Part shown: positions 15,330 through 25,045 of the stretch, piece by piece
Numbering within the stretch: position 1 is the first letter of the stretch
How the letters are laid out: the number at the start of each line of letters is the position of its first letter
NCBI RefSeq assembly: GCF_015694725.1
Contig: NZ_JADQDQ010000002.1
Location: 434,001 to 498,000 of the forward strand
Direction: 5' to 3'
From: Hymenobacter jeongseonensis
GTDB lineage: Bacteria; Bacteroidota; Bacteroidia; Cytophagales; Hymenobacteraceae
DNA length: 64,000 bases
The notes under the pieces: generated by a model
Database searches by the model: none
Told to the model about the DNA's origin: nothing
Seen by the model: only the letters and a program-made list of their open reading frames with translations
Made by a program: the position numbers and the translations under genes

Positions 15330-16016
15330 ATGACCAAGCTCTTTTTCTCCGAGTACGAAGAAGCCGAACCCAGCGCACCGCTCGTCATTTTCGGTGCCGG
15401 GGGCCTGGGCCGCGAGGTTCTGCTGTTGCTGCAACAAATCAATGCCACCCACCCCACATGGGAAGTGCGCGGGTTTTACGACGACCAGGCGCCGGCCACC
15501 CCTACCGTAGCGGGCCTCCCCTACCTCGGCACCAGTGCCGACCTGAATGCCACCACCGAGCCGCTGGCCGTGGCTGTGGCCGTGGGGAGCCCCGTGGGCC
15601 GGGCCAGCGTGGTGCGCCGGCTCACCGCGCCGCAGCTGTCGTTTCCGGTGCTGGTGCATCCGCATGTTGCGTTGGGCCCGCACCAGCGCATTGATTTGGG
15701 CGAGGGAAGCATCGTGCAGCAAGGCTGCATTTTGACTTGCGACATTATTCTGGGGCGGTTTGTGTTGCTCAACTTGGGTTGCACGGTGGGCCACGATGCC
15801 GTATTGGGCGACTTTGCTTCCCTTATGCCCCACGCCAACGTGGGCGGCGCTGCCCAACTGGGGCCGGGCACCTACCTTGGCACCAATGCCACCGTCATCC
15901 ACGGCGTACACATTGGGGAGAACACCATTCTCGGCGCCGGGGCCGTGGCCGTGCGCAACCTGCCGGCCAACATCACGGCTGTGGGGGTGCCGGCACGAGC
16001 AATAAGCAGTAAGTAA
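15330..16016 (+). CDS. PglD-like sugar O/N-acyltransferase
   Basis: A 228-residue acyltransferase. The N-terminal Rossmann-like domain (VIFGAGGLGREVLLL, residues about 16-30) binds the sugar nucleotide. A left-handed beta-helix of hexapeptide repeats (from about residue 110, for example LGPHQRIDLGEGSIVQQG through IGENTILGAGAVAVRN) forms the acetyl-CoA site. A His in NLGCTVGHDAVLGD fits the family's catalytic base. PglD acetylates the 4-amino sugar made by PglE. The ATG at 15330 places the Rossmann motif at the normal distance from the N-terminus. Confidence 0.87.
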   Translation: MTKLFFSEYEEAEPSAPLVIFGAGGLGREVLLLLQQINATHPTWEVRGFYDDQAPATPTVAGLPYLGTSADLNATTEPLAVAVAVGSPVGRASVVRRLTAPQLSFPVLVHPHVALGPHQRIDLGEGSIVQQGCILTCDIILGRFVLLNLGCTVGHDAVLGDFASLMPHANVGGAAQLGPGTYLGTNATVIHGVHIGENTILGAGAVAVRNLPANITAVGVPARAISSK

Positions 16017-16105
16017 TTACCCCGCATAACCGGACAAATTCCATTATCCGCCCCCTATCGCCGCTATTCCACCTATCGATTGCTATCTACTAAGTTCCTA
16101 TTTAC

Positions 16106-17272
16106 ATGCGAAGCCAAGACCACGACCGCCTATTTCTCTCCCCGCCTCACCTCGGGCGGCACGAGATGAACTATGTACACAAGGCGATTGAGGACAACTG
16201 GGTGGCACCAACGGGTCCCAACCTGACGGGCTTTGAAGCCGATATTTGCCAAGCCACCGGTGTGGGCCATTGCGTAGCGTTATCGTCGGGCACGGCGGCC
16301 ATTCACCTAGGGCTGTTGCTGCTGGGCGTGGGCCCCGGCGACGAAGTGCTATGCCCCTCGTTCACGTTTGTAGCTACGGCTAACCCGATTTTGTACGTGG
16401 GGGCTACGCCGGTTTTTATCGATAGTGAAACCGACACCTGGAACCTGTGCCCCCAGCGCCTGCTCGAAGCCATTGTGGACCGCATTGCCCGAGGCAAAAA
16501 GCCCAAAGCCCTCATACTGGTTCACCTGTACGGCATGCCCGCTAAGTTGACGGAAATCATAGCCATCGCCGCTGAATACGAGTTGCCGATACTGGAAGAT
16601 GCAGCCGAGGCCTTGGGCTCTACCTTCAACAAGCAGCCATTGGGCAGCTTCGGGGCGGTGGGCGTTTTTTCCTTTAACGGCAACAAAATCCTGACTACCA
16701 GCGGCGGCGGTGCCCTGGTAACCAACGATGCCAGCCTGGCCCAGAAAGCGCACTTTCTGGCTACCCAGGCCAAAGACCAGGCGCCGCATTACCAACATTC
16801 CGAAGTGGGCTACAATTACCGCCTGAGCAATATTCTGGCGGGCATTGGCCGCGGCCAGATGGGCTTGTTAGACGAGCGGGTGAAGCGCCGCCGCGAAATA
16901 TTTGCGTGGTACAAGGAGCACCTGGCCCGGCTGCCGGGCCTCACCGTCGCCCTGGCACCCGAGCCTGCCGGCAGCCGCTCCAACCGTTGGCTCACCACCA
17001 TTCTGCTCACGCCCACGGCCGCGGAAGACGCAGCCAACGCCACCGCTCGGGTGACGCCCGAAACCGTACGCCAGCAACTCGAAACCCATAACATCGAGAG
17101 TCGTCCGCTCTGGAAGCCGCTGCATTTGCAGCCGCTTTTTCAGTCGGCCCCCAGGTACGGCGGCGAGGTTTGTGCCAATTTATTTGCCCGCGGCCTGTGC
17201 CTCCCCAGCGGCACCGCCATGACGGAAACCGAACTACGGCGCGTGGCCGACGCCCTGGCGGAGTGCTTCTAG
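16106..17272 (+). CDS. DegT/DnrJ/EryC1/StrS-family PLP aminotransferase
   Basis: A 388-residue sugar aminotransferase. It has the VALSSGTAAIHLGL substrate-binding loop, the ILEDAAEALGS motif with the Asp that contacts PLP, and Lys194 in FSFNGNKILTTSGGG as the PLP-linked residue. In a PglE role it would convert a UDP-4-keto-6-deoxy sugar to the 4-amino sugar later acetylated by the upstream acyltransferase. The C-terminus (ESRPLWKPLHLQP and CLPSGTAMTE) is typical. The dehydratase that would supply the keto sugar (PglF-like) is not in the window. Confidence 0.92.
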   Translation: MRSQDHDRLFLSPPHLGRHEMNYVHKAIEDNWVAPTGPNLTGFEADICQATGVGHCVALSSGTAAIHLGLLLLGVGPGDEVLCPSFTFVATANPILYVGATPVFIDSETDTWNLCPQRLLEAIVDRIARGKKPKALILVHLYGMPAKLTEIIAIAAEYELPILEDAAEALGSTFNKQPLGSFGAVGVFSFNGNKILTTSGGGALVTNDASLAQKAHFLATQAKDQAPHYQHSEVGYNYRLSNILAGIGRGQMGLLDERVKRRREIFAWYKEHLARLPGLTVALAPEPAGSRSNRWLTTILLTPTAAEDAANATARVTPETVRQQLETHNIESRPLWKPLHLQPLFQSAPRYGGEVCANLFARGLCLPSGTAMTETELRRVADALAECF

Positions 17273-17280
17273 CTGCCGGC

Positions 17281-18384
17281 TCAGGCGGGCAGGCGGTAGG
17301 AGTCGGCCATCACCTGGTTGTCGCCGGTTTTGCGCTTCTCGGCAGGGCTGTCAAAAACGATAAGCACGTGCTGGTCATCGAGCAGGGCCATGCCTTCGGC
17401 CCGGTCCTTGCCGGCGGTGGGGCCGTGGCCGTGGGGCACGTCAAAAATGCGCTGCATTTTCTTGCCGGCGATGAGGCTATCGGTGGCTTGTTGGGTGGCG
17501 TTGGGCCAGCAATACACGGCAATGCTCCCGTCGAGGTCCATGGTGGGGCCGGCCAGCAGCAGCATGTCGTGGCCGCGCAGGCGTAGCTCGCGCAGGCCCA
17601 TGCCGCCCAAGTCGAGAAAATGCTTTTTGTAATAGGTTTCAGTGGCGCCCTTTACTTTGCCCAGTCGCATGCGGCCGTGCTTGTCTTCGCGAGGCCGCAG
17701 CTCCAGCACCAACGCCCAGCCGCGGAGCACCGGCCCGCGCAGGCCCACAAACACTTGCCCGTGGCTGTTCACGGCCAGCCCTTCAATGTCGAGCCCGTTG
17801 TCCTTCCCCGGAATCTTGGCGAAGTCCTTCAGGTGCGGGTCGTGGGCCAGCAGGTCCATCAACTCGTTGGTGTCGCCGTTGCCGTGCAGCTGGGCCGCGC
17901 TCAGCGTTTTGTCGCTCTCGGTGGGGTGGGGCGCCGTTTTATGCAGCTCGTAGTCGCCGGTTTCCGGGTTCAGGAGCATGGGAATGCGGGCCAGCAGGTA
18001 GCGGTTGGCGTCGTCCTCGGTTTTCGCCAGCTTTTTGATTTGCTTGGCCACGTCCTGGTCTTTTTCATCGGGCTGCTTGCGTTTGAGGCTGTGCGAGCCC
18101 ACCAGCCAGAGGTAGTGCCCGGCCTCGGCCATTCCCTCGATGTCAATTTCTATTTCGGCGCCGCCCGGCAAGTCCAGAAAATCTGCCAGCTTAAAGGAGC
18201 AATGTTCGCCAAACTCAGCGGCGCCGGTCCGCCGCAGGCGTTCCACGGTGGTGCGCTCATCGCAACTCATCCACAGGTTTTCGCCCGTTCGCAAGGTGGT
18301 CGATAAGCCATCGCGCACGTGCTTTTTGTCGGCGTTGAGGCTGAGTTTGGGGTCGAAATGCAGGGTCTGGGACTGGCGGCGCAT
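17281..18384 (-). CDS. DUF3616 domain-containing protein
   Basis: A 367-residue protein that looks like a DUF3616 member. Blocks such as DIEGMAEAGHYLWLVGSHSLKRK, KDNGLDIEGLAVNSHGQVFVGLRGPVLRGWA and the C-terminal KDRAEGMALLDDQHVLIVFD suggest a beta-propeller. The family function is unknown. There is no signal peptide, so it is probably cytoplasmic. It converges on the aminotransferase gene with 8 bp between stops. Confidence 0.82.
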   Translation of the reverse strand: MRRQSQTLHFDPKLSLNADKKHVRDGLSTTLRTGENLWMSCDERTTVERLRRTGAAEFGEHCSFKLADFLDLPGGAEIEIDIEGMAEAGHYLWLVGSHSLKRKQPDEKDQDVAKQIKKLAKTEDDANRYLLARIPMLLNPETGDYELHKTAPHPTESDKTLSAAQLHGNGDTNELMDLLAHDPHLKDFAKIPGKDNGLDIEGLAVNSHGQVFVGLRGPVLRGWALVLELRPREDKHGRMRLGKVKGATETYYKKHFLDLGGMGLRELRLRGHDMLLLAGPTMDLDGSIAVYCWPNATQQATDSLIAGKKMQRIFDVPHGHGPTAGKDRAEGMALLDDQHVLIVFDSPAEKRKTGDNQVMADSYRLPA

Positions 18385-18488
18385 GGAAATCGGGAATAGC
18401 TATACCCGCCAAACGGAACAATAGCGCCAGGGTTATGAGCCGCGCCTCCGGCGAGCCCTGTTTTTCCAAAGCAGCCTACTTTCCTCAG

Positions 18489-19619
18489 CTACGCAAGGGC
18501 ATGCGCCAAATCAGCCAACAACTCTTCCACCGGCTCAATGCCCACGCTTAGGCGCACTAGGCCCATGGTAATACCCAACTCCGTCCGCTGCTCATCGGTC
18601 AGGGCCCGGTGCGAGGTATAGAGCGGGTGCGAACACGACGAATCGACGCCCGCCAGGGAGGGCGCAAATGGAAACCGCTCCGAGCGGTGCATAAAACGGT
18701 TGACGGCCGCTGCATCGTCCGGCAGCCGAAACGAGAGCATGCCGCTGAACAAGCCATGCCCCTGCGACGCGGCCAACAAGTGTTGCGGGTGCTTGGGCAA
18801 ACCGGGGTAATACACTGCCTCCACGGCCGGATGCACCGCCAGAAAATCGGCAACCTGGTGCGCATTATGGCTGTGGGCGGCCACTCGCAGGCGCATGGTT
18901 TTCATCCCACGCACGCTCAACCAGCTTTCCATGGGGCTCAGGGTGAGGCCAAATACGGTACCGATTTGGCGCAAGCGCGTGGCGTCTTCCGGCGTGCGGG
19001 CCACCACGGCGCCCGCCGTCACGTCGGAATGGCCGGCCAGGTATTTGGTCACGCTGTGCAGCACCAAATCGGCACCGTAGGCCAGCGGCTTGGTCAGCAC
19101 CGGCGTCGAAAACGTATTGTCCACCACCAATTTACAGCCGTGCCGGTGGCACTCCGCGGCAATGGCGCGCAGGTCAACCACGCGCAGCAGCGGGTTGCTC
19201 ATGGTTTCGCAAAGCAACAGTTTGGTGTTGCCCTGCACGTAGGGTTTCAGGTCGTACAATTCCTCAAACGGCACGTAGCTCACGCTAATGCCCAGGCGCG
19301 ACAGCTCCAGATTCAGCAGCGCGGCCGAGCCGCCGTAGATGTCGGCGGCGCACAGCACGTGGTCACCGGCTTGGCAATAGGTCATCAGCGCGGCGAAAAT
19401 GGCGGCCATGCCCGAGCCCGTGGCCAGTGCGCCAGCACCGCCTTCCCAGTAGTTCACGGCGTCGGCCAGTTCGTCGCTGTTGGGGTTGCCGTTGCGCGAG
19501 TACAGGTAGCGGCTGCCTGGCTCGTCAAAATACTGCTGCACAGCGTCCAGGTCTTCAAATTTGAAAACGGACGTTTGGTAGATGGGCGTGATTTTGGGAT
19601 GAATAGCCGTCGGGTTCAT
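18489..19619 (-). CDS. Cys/Met metabolism PLP-dependent enzyme (cystathionine gamma-synthase/lyase type)
   Basis: A 376-residue enzyme of the trans-sulfuration family. It has YSRNGNPNSDELADAV for PLP phosphate binding, GAGALATGSGMAAIFAAL, VDNTFSTPVL, and LHSVTKYLAGHSDVTAG with Lys192 as the PLP lysine. The C-terminal LSVGIEPVEELLADL is standard. Whether it acts as a synthase or a lyase (including methionine gamma-lyase) cannot be settled from these motifs. It is followed on the same strand by the DUF3616 gene after a gap of about 100 bp. Confidence 0.9.
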   Translation of the reverse strand: MNPTAIHPKITPIYQTSVFKFEDLDAVQQYFDEPGSRYLYSRNGNPNSDELADAVNYWEGGAGALATGSGMAAIFAALMTYCQAGDHVLCAADIYGGSAALLNLELSRLGISVSYVPFEELYDLKPYVQGNTKLLLCETMSNPLLRVVDLRAIAAECHRHGCKLVVDNTFSTPVLTKPLAYGADLVLHSVTKYLAGHSDVTAGAVVARTPEDATRLRQIGTVFGLTLSPMESWLSVRGMKTMRLRVAAHSHNAHQVADFLAVHPAVEAVYYPGLPKHPQHLLAASQGHGLFSGMLSFRLPDDAAAVNRFMHRSERFPFAPSLAGVDSSCSHPLYTSHRALTDEQRTELGITMGLVRLSVGIEPVEELLADLAHALA

Positions 19620-19675
19620 AAGGGCAGCGCGGGAAACAGTCCGGCAAAGGTCGGCAACGGCGTCCAGCTTCCGTG

Positions 19676-20734
19676 CTACGTGGCTTCTTCTTCGCGGGCT
19701 CGGCGGTTTTCGCGCCGGAACACCTCCATCAGCAGCAGAAAGTACGACACCAGCAGCGGCCCCATCACCAGCCCAATCAGCCCGAAAATTTCCACGCCCA
19801 GCACCAAGCCCACCAGCGTCACCAACGGGTGAATGTTGCCCATCCGTTTCGCCAGCACGATGCGCAGCAGGTTATCCACGTTGATAATTACGATGAAACC
19901 CACCAGCAAAATGCCAATGGCCTGCCCGTTGTGGCCCTGCGAAAACTGGTACAGCGCCGCCGGCCCCCACACCAGTGGCGTGCCCAGTACCGGCAAAAAA
20001 GCCATAAAAAAAGCTACCACGCCCCAAAACAGCGGGTCGGGAACGGCAAAAATCCACAGCGTGATGCCCGTCAGAATGCTCTGCACCAGCGCCACCAGCA
20101 CTTGCCCCAGCACATTGGCGTTCACATTGTTTTTCAGCGACACGCCCAGCTCTTCCAGCGTATCGTTCCGGAAAGGCAGGTACCGGTGCAACCCTAGCAG
20201 AAAATACGTTTCCTGCATGAAGAGGTAGTACATCGTAAAGAGCATCAGGCCCACCACCACCAGAAAATTGAGCGCACTACTGGCCAGCGAGGGCAGCCAG
20301 CCGCTCACCCGGGCCGCGCCTTGTACCAGCAGCTGCCGCACGTTCAACTGTTGCGTGATGTTGAGCCCGGTAGCCCTTTCTAGCTTGTGCAGCGCGTCCA
20401 GCATTTGCTCGGGGTTCTTGGCAAAAGCCACCAACCGCTCCAAGAGCAGCGAGCTCAACGCATAAAACGGCACCACCAGCACCACCACCGTCACCAGAAG
20501 GATGCCAATGGTCACGAGCCGATGATTCCAGCGGCGCCGATGCACCAGCGCCACCCACCACGGCCGAAACACCACAAATAAGATACCCGCCGCCAAAAAC
20601 GCGGTCAAGTACTGCGCCAGCCCCACCACCATGAGGGCCGCCAAGCCGATAAGGGACGACACCAGCAATACGGTCCGCTGGCGCGGCGTGTAGATATTCT
20701 CGACCGCTGCAAAAGGCTTTAAAGGTTTGTGCAT
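19676..20734 (-). CDS. AI-2E-family (PerM-type) transporter
   Basis: A 352-residue inner-membrane protein with about seven or eight hydrophobic segments. The N-terminal pair starts TVLLVSSLIGLAALMVVGLAQ, a long soluble stretch follows, and a conserved block reads PVLGTPLVWGPAALYQF. The last helices include IINVDNLLRIVLAKRMG. Members export diverse small compounds or ions; the AI-2 label should not be taken as the substrate. The gene lies upstream of the PLP enzyme on the same strand. Confidence 0.87.
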   Translation of the reverse strand: MHKPLKPFAAVENIYTPRQRTVLLVSSLIGLAALMVVGLAQYLTAFLAAGILFVVFRPWWVALVHRRRWNHRLVTIGILLVTVVVLVVPFYALSSLLLERLVAFAKNPEQMLDALHKLERATGLNITQQLNVRQLLVQGAARVSGWLPSLASSALNFLVVVGLMLFTMYYLFMQETYFLLGLHRYLPFRNDTLEELGVSLKNNVNANVLGQVLVALVQSILTGITLWIFAVPDPLFWGVVAFFMAFLPVLGTPLVWGPAALYQFSQGHNGQAIGILLVGFIVIINVDNLLRIVLAKRMGNIHPLVTLVGLVLGVEIFGLIGLVMGPLLVSYFLLLMEVFRRENRRAREEEAT

Positions 20735-20801
20735 ATAGATAGCAGGCTATTGGGTCAGGCGATGGTTTGACAAGGACGCGGCCTGTTTAAGGCTTAAACG
20801 C

Positions 20802-20838
20802 AAAAAAGCCGCCCTTGCCAAGCAAGAACGGCTTTTTT
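20802..20838 (-). terminator. Terminator of the atpD-atpC unit
   Basis: A hairpin AAAAAAGCCG.../...CGGCTTTTTT with a small CC/AA internal loop, lying 41 bp past the atpC stop on the minus strand. Confidence 0.8.
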
Positions 20839-20879
20839 ATATTCAGTGGCAGCTTTTGCCAGCAACTTTCGGCAGGCAG

Positions 20880-21125
20880 CTACGCTACCGCGCCTTCGGC
20901 CAATACAATCACATTGTTGCGTAGCACTTCCACCACGCCGCCTTCGATGCGGATGGCTTCGCGGCCAGCCGCACTCGTCAGCGTAACGTTGCCGGCCTTT
21001 AGGGCGGCGATGAGCGGGGCGTGGTTGTTCAGCACTTCAAACAAGCCATCGGCACCCGGAAACTGGGCCGACGTCACTTCGCCTTCGAATACCTTGCGGT
21101 CGGGGGTGATGATTTCTAGGTGCAT
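20880..21125 (-). CDS. atpC: F-type ATP synthase epsilon subunit, short form
   Basis: The rotor epsilon subunit, which joins gamma to the c-ring. The 81-residue protein contains only the N-terminal beta-sandwich (LEIITPDRKVFEGEV, FPGADGLFEVLNNHAPLIAAL, IEGGVVEVLRNNVIVLAE) and lacks the C-terminal helical hairpin that inhibits ATP hydrolysis in many bacteria. The family is usually 130-140 residues, but the short form is, as far as I know, common in Bacteroidota. It pairs with atpD, and the other ATP synthase genes are not nearby. A palindromic repeat sits between the two genes. Confidence 0.93.
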   Translation of the reverse strand: MHLEIITPDRKVFEGEVTSAQFPGADGLFEVLNNHAPLIAALKAGNVTLTSAAGREAIRIEGGVVEVLRNNVIVLAEGAVA

Positions 21126-21154
21126 ATTCTTGAGTTAATAGTCAGGCGAAAGTA

Positions 21155-21250
21155 GAACGTCATGCTGGGCTTGCTGAAGCATCTCTACCGCAATACTAAA
21201 ATGGATTAGTTGCACGGTAGAGATGCTTCGACAAGCTCAGCATGACGTTC
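21155..21250. repeat. Dispersed palindrome, type A copy 3 (inside atpD-atpC)
   Basis: Inverted repeat with ends GAACGTCATGCTG and CAGCATGACGTTC, with arms of about 36 nt and a few mismatches. The centre contains ACTAAAATGGATTAGT. It lies between two genes that are almost certainly co-transcribed, so it forms part of the atpDC mRNA. Confidence 0.9.
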
Positions 21251-21266
21251 CGCTTGACGTTCTTAC

Positions 21267-22805
<1,539 letters not shown>

Positions 22806-22985
22806 TCAGGCCGCAAAATTACGGCAGAAGCACGGCTTTTCCAACCCGTGCCCTATTCGGCCCGGCAACTGTGTTTGCGCGCCACTGAGCAACATTACGC
22901 CGTGAAAGTCAGCCAGAAAAGTGAAATCAGAGGCTTTTTTCGCCCTGCCGCCGCAATTTTCTCGCAAAAATTTTTCAACAAAACC

Positions 22986-23015
22986 TTGCCTCGAATTTTT
23001 CCGGTAGTACATTTG
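22986..23015 (+). promoter_or_regulatory. Bacteroidota-type promoter of tRNA-Gln
   Basis: TTG (22986-22988), a 19-nt spacer and TACATTTG (23008-23015) match the TTG/TAnnTTTG promoter exactly. It lies about 33 bp before the mature tRNA 5' end. The 276 bp between atpD and the tRNA otherwise show no gene. Confidence 0.8.
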
Positions 23016-23048
23016 CACTCCCAAACGGCACGTAGCCGCCAGGGAAAC

Positions 23049-23121
23049 TGTCCGATGGTGTAACTGGCAACACGCTTGATTTTGATTCAAGAAAGTCCAG
23101 GTTCGAGCCCTGGTCGGACAA
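23049..23121 (+). tRNA. tRNA-Gln (anticodon TTG)
   Basis: A full cloverleaf. The acceptor stem TGTCCGA/TCGGACA gives 7 perfect pairs. A short D stem GTGT/ACAC is present. The anticodon stem CTTGA/TCAAG has loop TTTTGAT, giving anticodon TTG. The T stem CCAGG/CCTGG has loop TTCGAGC, and the discriminator is A. The CCA end is not encoded. A near-ideal promoter lies upstream and an intrinsic terminator downstream. Confidence 0.96.
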
Positions 23122-23142
23122 CGACAAAGCTCGAGTAAACGC

Positions 23143-23194
23143 AAGGCGCTGGCTTCTCCAAATTTCCGGAGTGGTCAGCGCCTTTCGCTTTTTC
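23143..23194 (+). terminator. Terminator of tRNA-Gln
   Basis: A 9-bp outer stem AAGGCGCTG/CAGCGCCTT (23143-23151 with 23176-23184) encloses an inner CTCC/GGAG pair, followed by TTTCGCTTTTT. It lies between the tRNA and prs. Confidence 0.8.
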
Positions 23195-23267
23195 CATTCC
23201 ACCGCATCGATAACCTCGACGCTACGAGCAGCCCGCTCCTCAACTCAATTCTTCAGCACCTTCCCCT

Positions 23268-24194
23268 ATGAAACAGGTCAAAATATTCGCCGGCAGCGCG
23301 TCCCGGGCGCTTGCCGAAAATATTGCCTCCGCCTACGGCACCTCCCTTGGTCAGCTTACCCTCCAGCGCTTCGCCGACACCGAAATGGGACCCAGCTTCG
23401 ACGAAAGCGTGCGCGGCTGCGAGGTGTTTCTAATCCAGAGCACGTTTCCGCCCTCGGAGCACCTCATGGAACTGATGCTGATGGTGGACGCCTGCAAGCG
23501 CGCCTCGGCCCACAAAGTCAACATTGTGATGCCTTACATGGGCTACGCCCGCCAAGACCGCAAAGACAAGCCCCGCGTGAGCATCGGGGCCAAAGTGGTG
23601 GCCAACATCATCCAGAGCGTGGGCACCGACCGGATGATGACCTGCGACCTGCACGCCGGCCAGATTCAAGGCTTCTTCGACATTCCGGTGGACCACCTAG
23701 ACGGTGCCACCGTGACAGCGCCCTACATCAAGTCGCTCAACCTCGAAAATCTGATTTTTGCCTCGCCCGACGTGGGCGGCGTGGTGCGCACCCGGGCATT
23801 CGCCAAGAAGTTCGGCGCTGAAATTGTGGTCTGCGACAAAATGCGCCTGCGGGCCAATGAAATTGCCTCCATGCAGGTGATTGGCGACGTGAAGGGCATG
23901 GACGTGGTGTTTGTGGACGACATGGTGGACACCGCCGGCACCATCTGCAAAGCTGCCGAACTGGTGATGGAGCGCGGCGCCAAATCGGTGCGCGCCGTGG
24001 TGACGCACCCGCTCCTCAGCGGCCCGGCCCACGAGCGCATCCGCAAGAGCGTGCTCACCGAACTGATTACGACCGACACCATTCCGCTGCGGGAGGAAAA
24101 CGAGAAGATTCACGTCATCACGCTGGCGCCGCTGTTCGCGCAGGCCATCCGCAACGTGGTGACGCACGAGAGCATCAGTTCGCTGTTTGTGTAA
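23268..24194 (+). CDS. prs: Ribose-phosphate pyrophosphokinase
   Basis: This enzyme makes phosphoribosyl pyrophosphate from ribose-5-phosphate and ATP, feeding nucleotide, NAD, histidine and tryptophan synthesis. The 308-residue protein has the Mg/ribose-phosphate region around CDLHAGQIQGFF, the flexible loop YARQDRKDKPRVSIGAK, and the PRPP-binding signature VVFVDDMVDTAGTICKAAE. The ATG at 23268 fits the family N-terminus (VKIFAGSAS). It sits between the tRNA terminator and rplY. Confidence 0.96.
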   Translation: MKQVKIFAGSASRALAENIASAYGTSLGQLTLQRFADTEMGPSFDESVRGCEVFLIQSTFPPSEHLMELMLMVDACKRASAHKVNIVMPYMGYARQDRKDKPRVSIGAKVVANIIQSVGTDRMMTCDLHAGQIQGFFDIPVDHLDGATVTAPYIKSLNLENLIFASPDVGGVVRTRAFAKKFGAEIVVCDKMRLRANEIASMQVIGDVKGMDVVFVDDMVDTAGTICKAAELVMERGAKSVRAVVTHPLLSGPAHERIRKSVLTELITTDTIPLREENEKIHVITLAPLFAQAIRNVVTHESISSLFV

Positions 24195-24268
24195 GTGCGT
24201 GCCTGCGTCTAAGGCAAGGATAGCGAGGCAATAGCAGGCCTTAGCTTTTAATTCCCAATCCCTTCCCG

Positions 24269-24276
24269 TACCTTTG
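24269..24276 (+). promoter_or_regulatory. -7 element TACCTTTG of rplY
   Basis: An exact TAnnTTTG match 63 bp upstream of the rplY start. The predicted transcript begins inside, or at the base of, the hairpin at 24278. Confidence 0.55.
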
Positions 24277-24277
24277 C

Positions 24278-24319
24278 GGCCCGTTTGCCACCAACTCCGG
24301 CGGCAAACGGGCCATTTTT
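24278..24319 (+). terminator. Terminator-like hairpin in the rplY leader
   Basis: A perfect 12-bp stem GGCCCGTTTGCC/GGCAAACGGGCC (24278-24289 with 24302-24313) is followed by ATTTTT. It lies immediately downstream of the -7 element and 21 bp before the rplY ATG. It has the form of an intrinsic terminator but is placed to act on rplY's own transcript, suggesting attenuation or leader protection. The first few stem bases may lie before the transcription start. Confidence 0.6.
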
Positions 24320-24339
24320 CATCCCCAAAAACCACTTTT

Positions 24340-24912
24340 ATGAAAAGCCTCGAGATTGTAGGGTTTAAAAGAGCGAATCTCGGTAAAACGGACGCCAAGG
24401 CATTGCGCCTCGACGCTCAAGTACCGTGCGTATTGTATGGCGGCAAGGACACCGTGCACTTCTCCGTGCCCGCTATCCTGTTCCGCGAATTGTTGTACAC
24501 GCCGGAGGCACACATTGTGGACCTGAACGTGGAAGGCACCATGTACAAAGCCATTGTACAGGACGCCCAGTTTCACCCCGTGAACGAAATGCTCCTCCAC
24601 GTTGACTTCCTGGAACTGGAAGAAGGCAAAGAGGTTAAAATGGACATCCCCGTAAAATACGTTGGCGTTTCGCCCGGCGTATTGGCCGGTGGCAAACTGG
24701 TGAGCAAGCTGCGCAAAGTGCGCGTGCGCGCTACGATGGACAACCTCCCCGACTACGTGGAAGTGAACATCGGCGGCATGGAACTCGGCAAATCCATCAA
24801 GGTAGGTGCCGTGGAGCCTAAGGGCTACACCATCCTGACCAGCGCGGAGGCCCCCATTGCTACCATCACCATCCCACGTGCGCTGAAAGGCGAACTGGCC
24901 GCTGGCAAGTAA
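24340..24912 (+). CDS. rplY: 50S ribosomal protein L25/Ctc
   Basis: A 5S rRNA-binding protein of the large subunit, in the long two-domain form (190 residues). The N-terminal L25 domain is KSLEIVGFKRANLGKTDAK, with QVPCVLYGGKD and VDFLELEEGKEVKMDIPV. The C-terminal domain holds GVSPGVLAGGKLVSKLRKV. The start at 24340 (MKSLEIVG) matches the family. The leader contains a strong terminator-like hairpin. Confidence 0.95.
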   Translation: MKSLEIVGFKRANLGKTDAKALRLDAQVPCVLYGGKDTVHFSVPAILFRELLYTPEAHIVDLNVEGTMYKAIVQDAQFHPVNEMLLHVDFLELEEGKEVKMDIPVKYVGVSPGVLAGGKLVSKLRKVRVRATMDNLPDYVEVNIGGMELGKSIKVGAVEPKGYTILTSAEAPIATITIPRALKGELAAGK

Positions 24913-24964
24913 TTATTGCTCGGCCGAATTATTCCCATTGCCTGAGAATAATTCGCACAAATAG

Positions 24965-24995
24965 AAAAGCCGCTCCAATTTTGGGGCGGCTTTTT
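24965..24995 (+). terminator. Terminator of rplY
   Basis: A 9-bp stem AAAAGCCGC/GCGGCTTTT (24965-24973 with 24986-24994) closes an AT-rich loop and ends in a run of T, 53 bp after the rplY stop. Confidence 0.85.
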
Positions 24996-25045
24996 AGTTA
25001 CCTCAAATTGCTTCGGGCGCAGGCCCGCAATTTCTATTCGATTGT

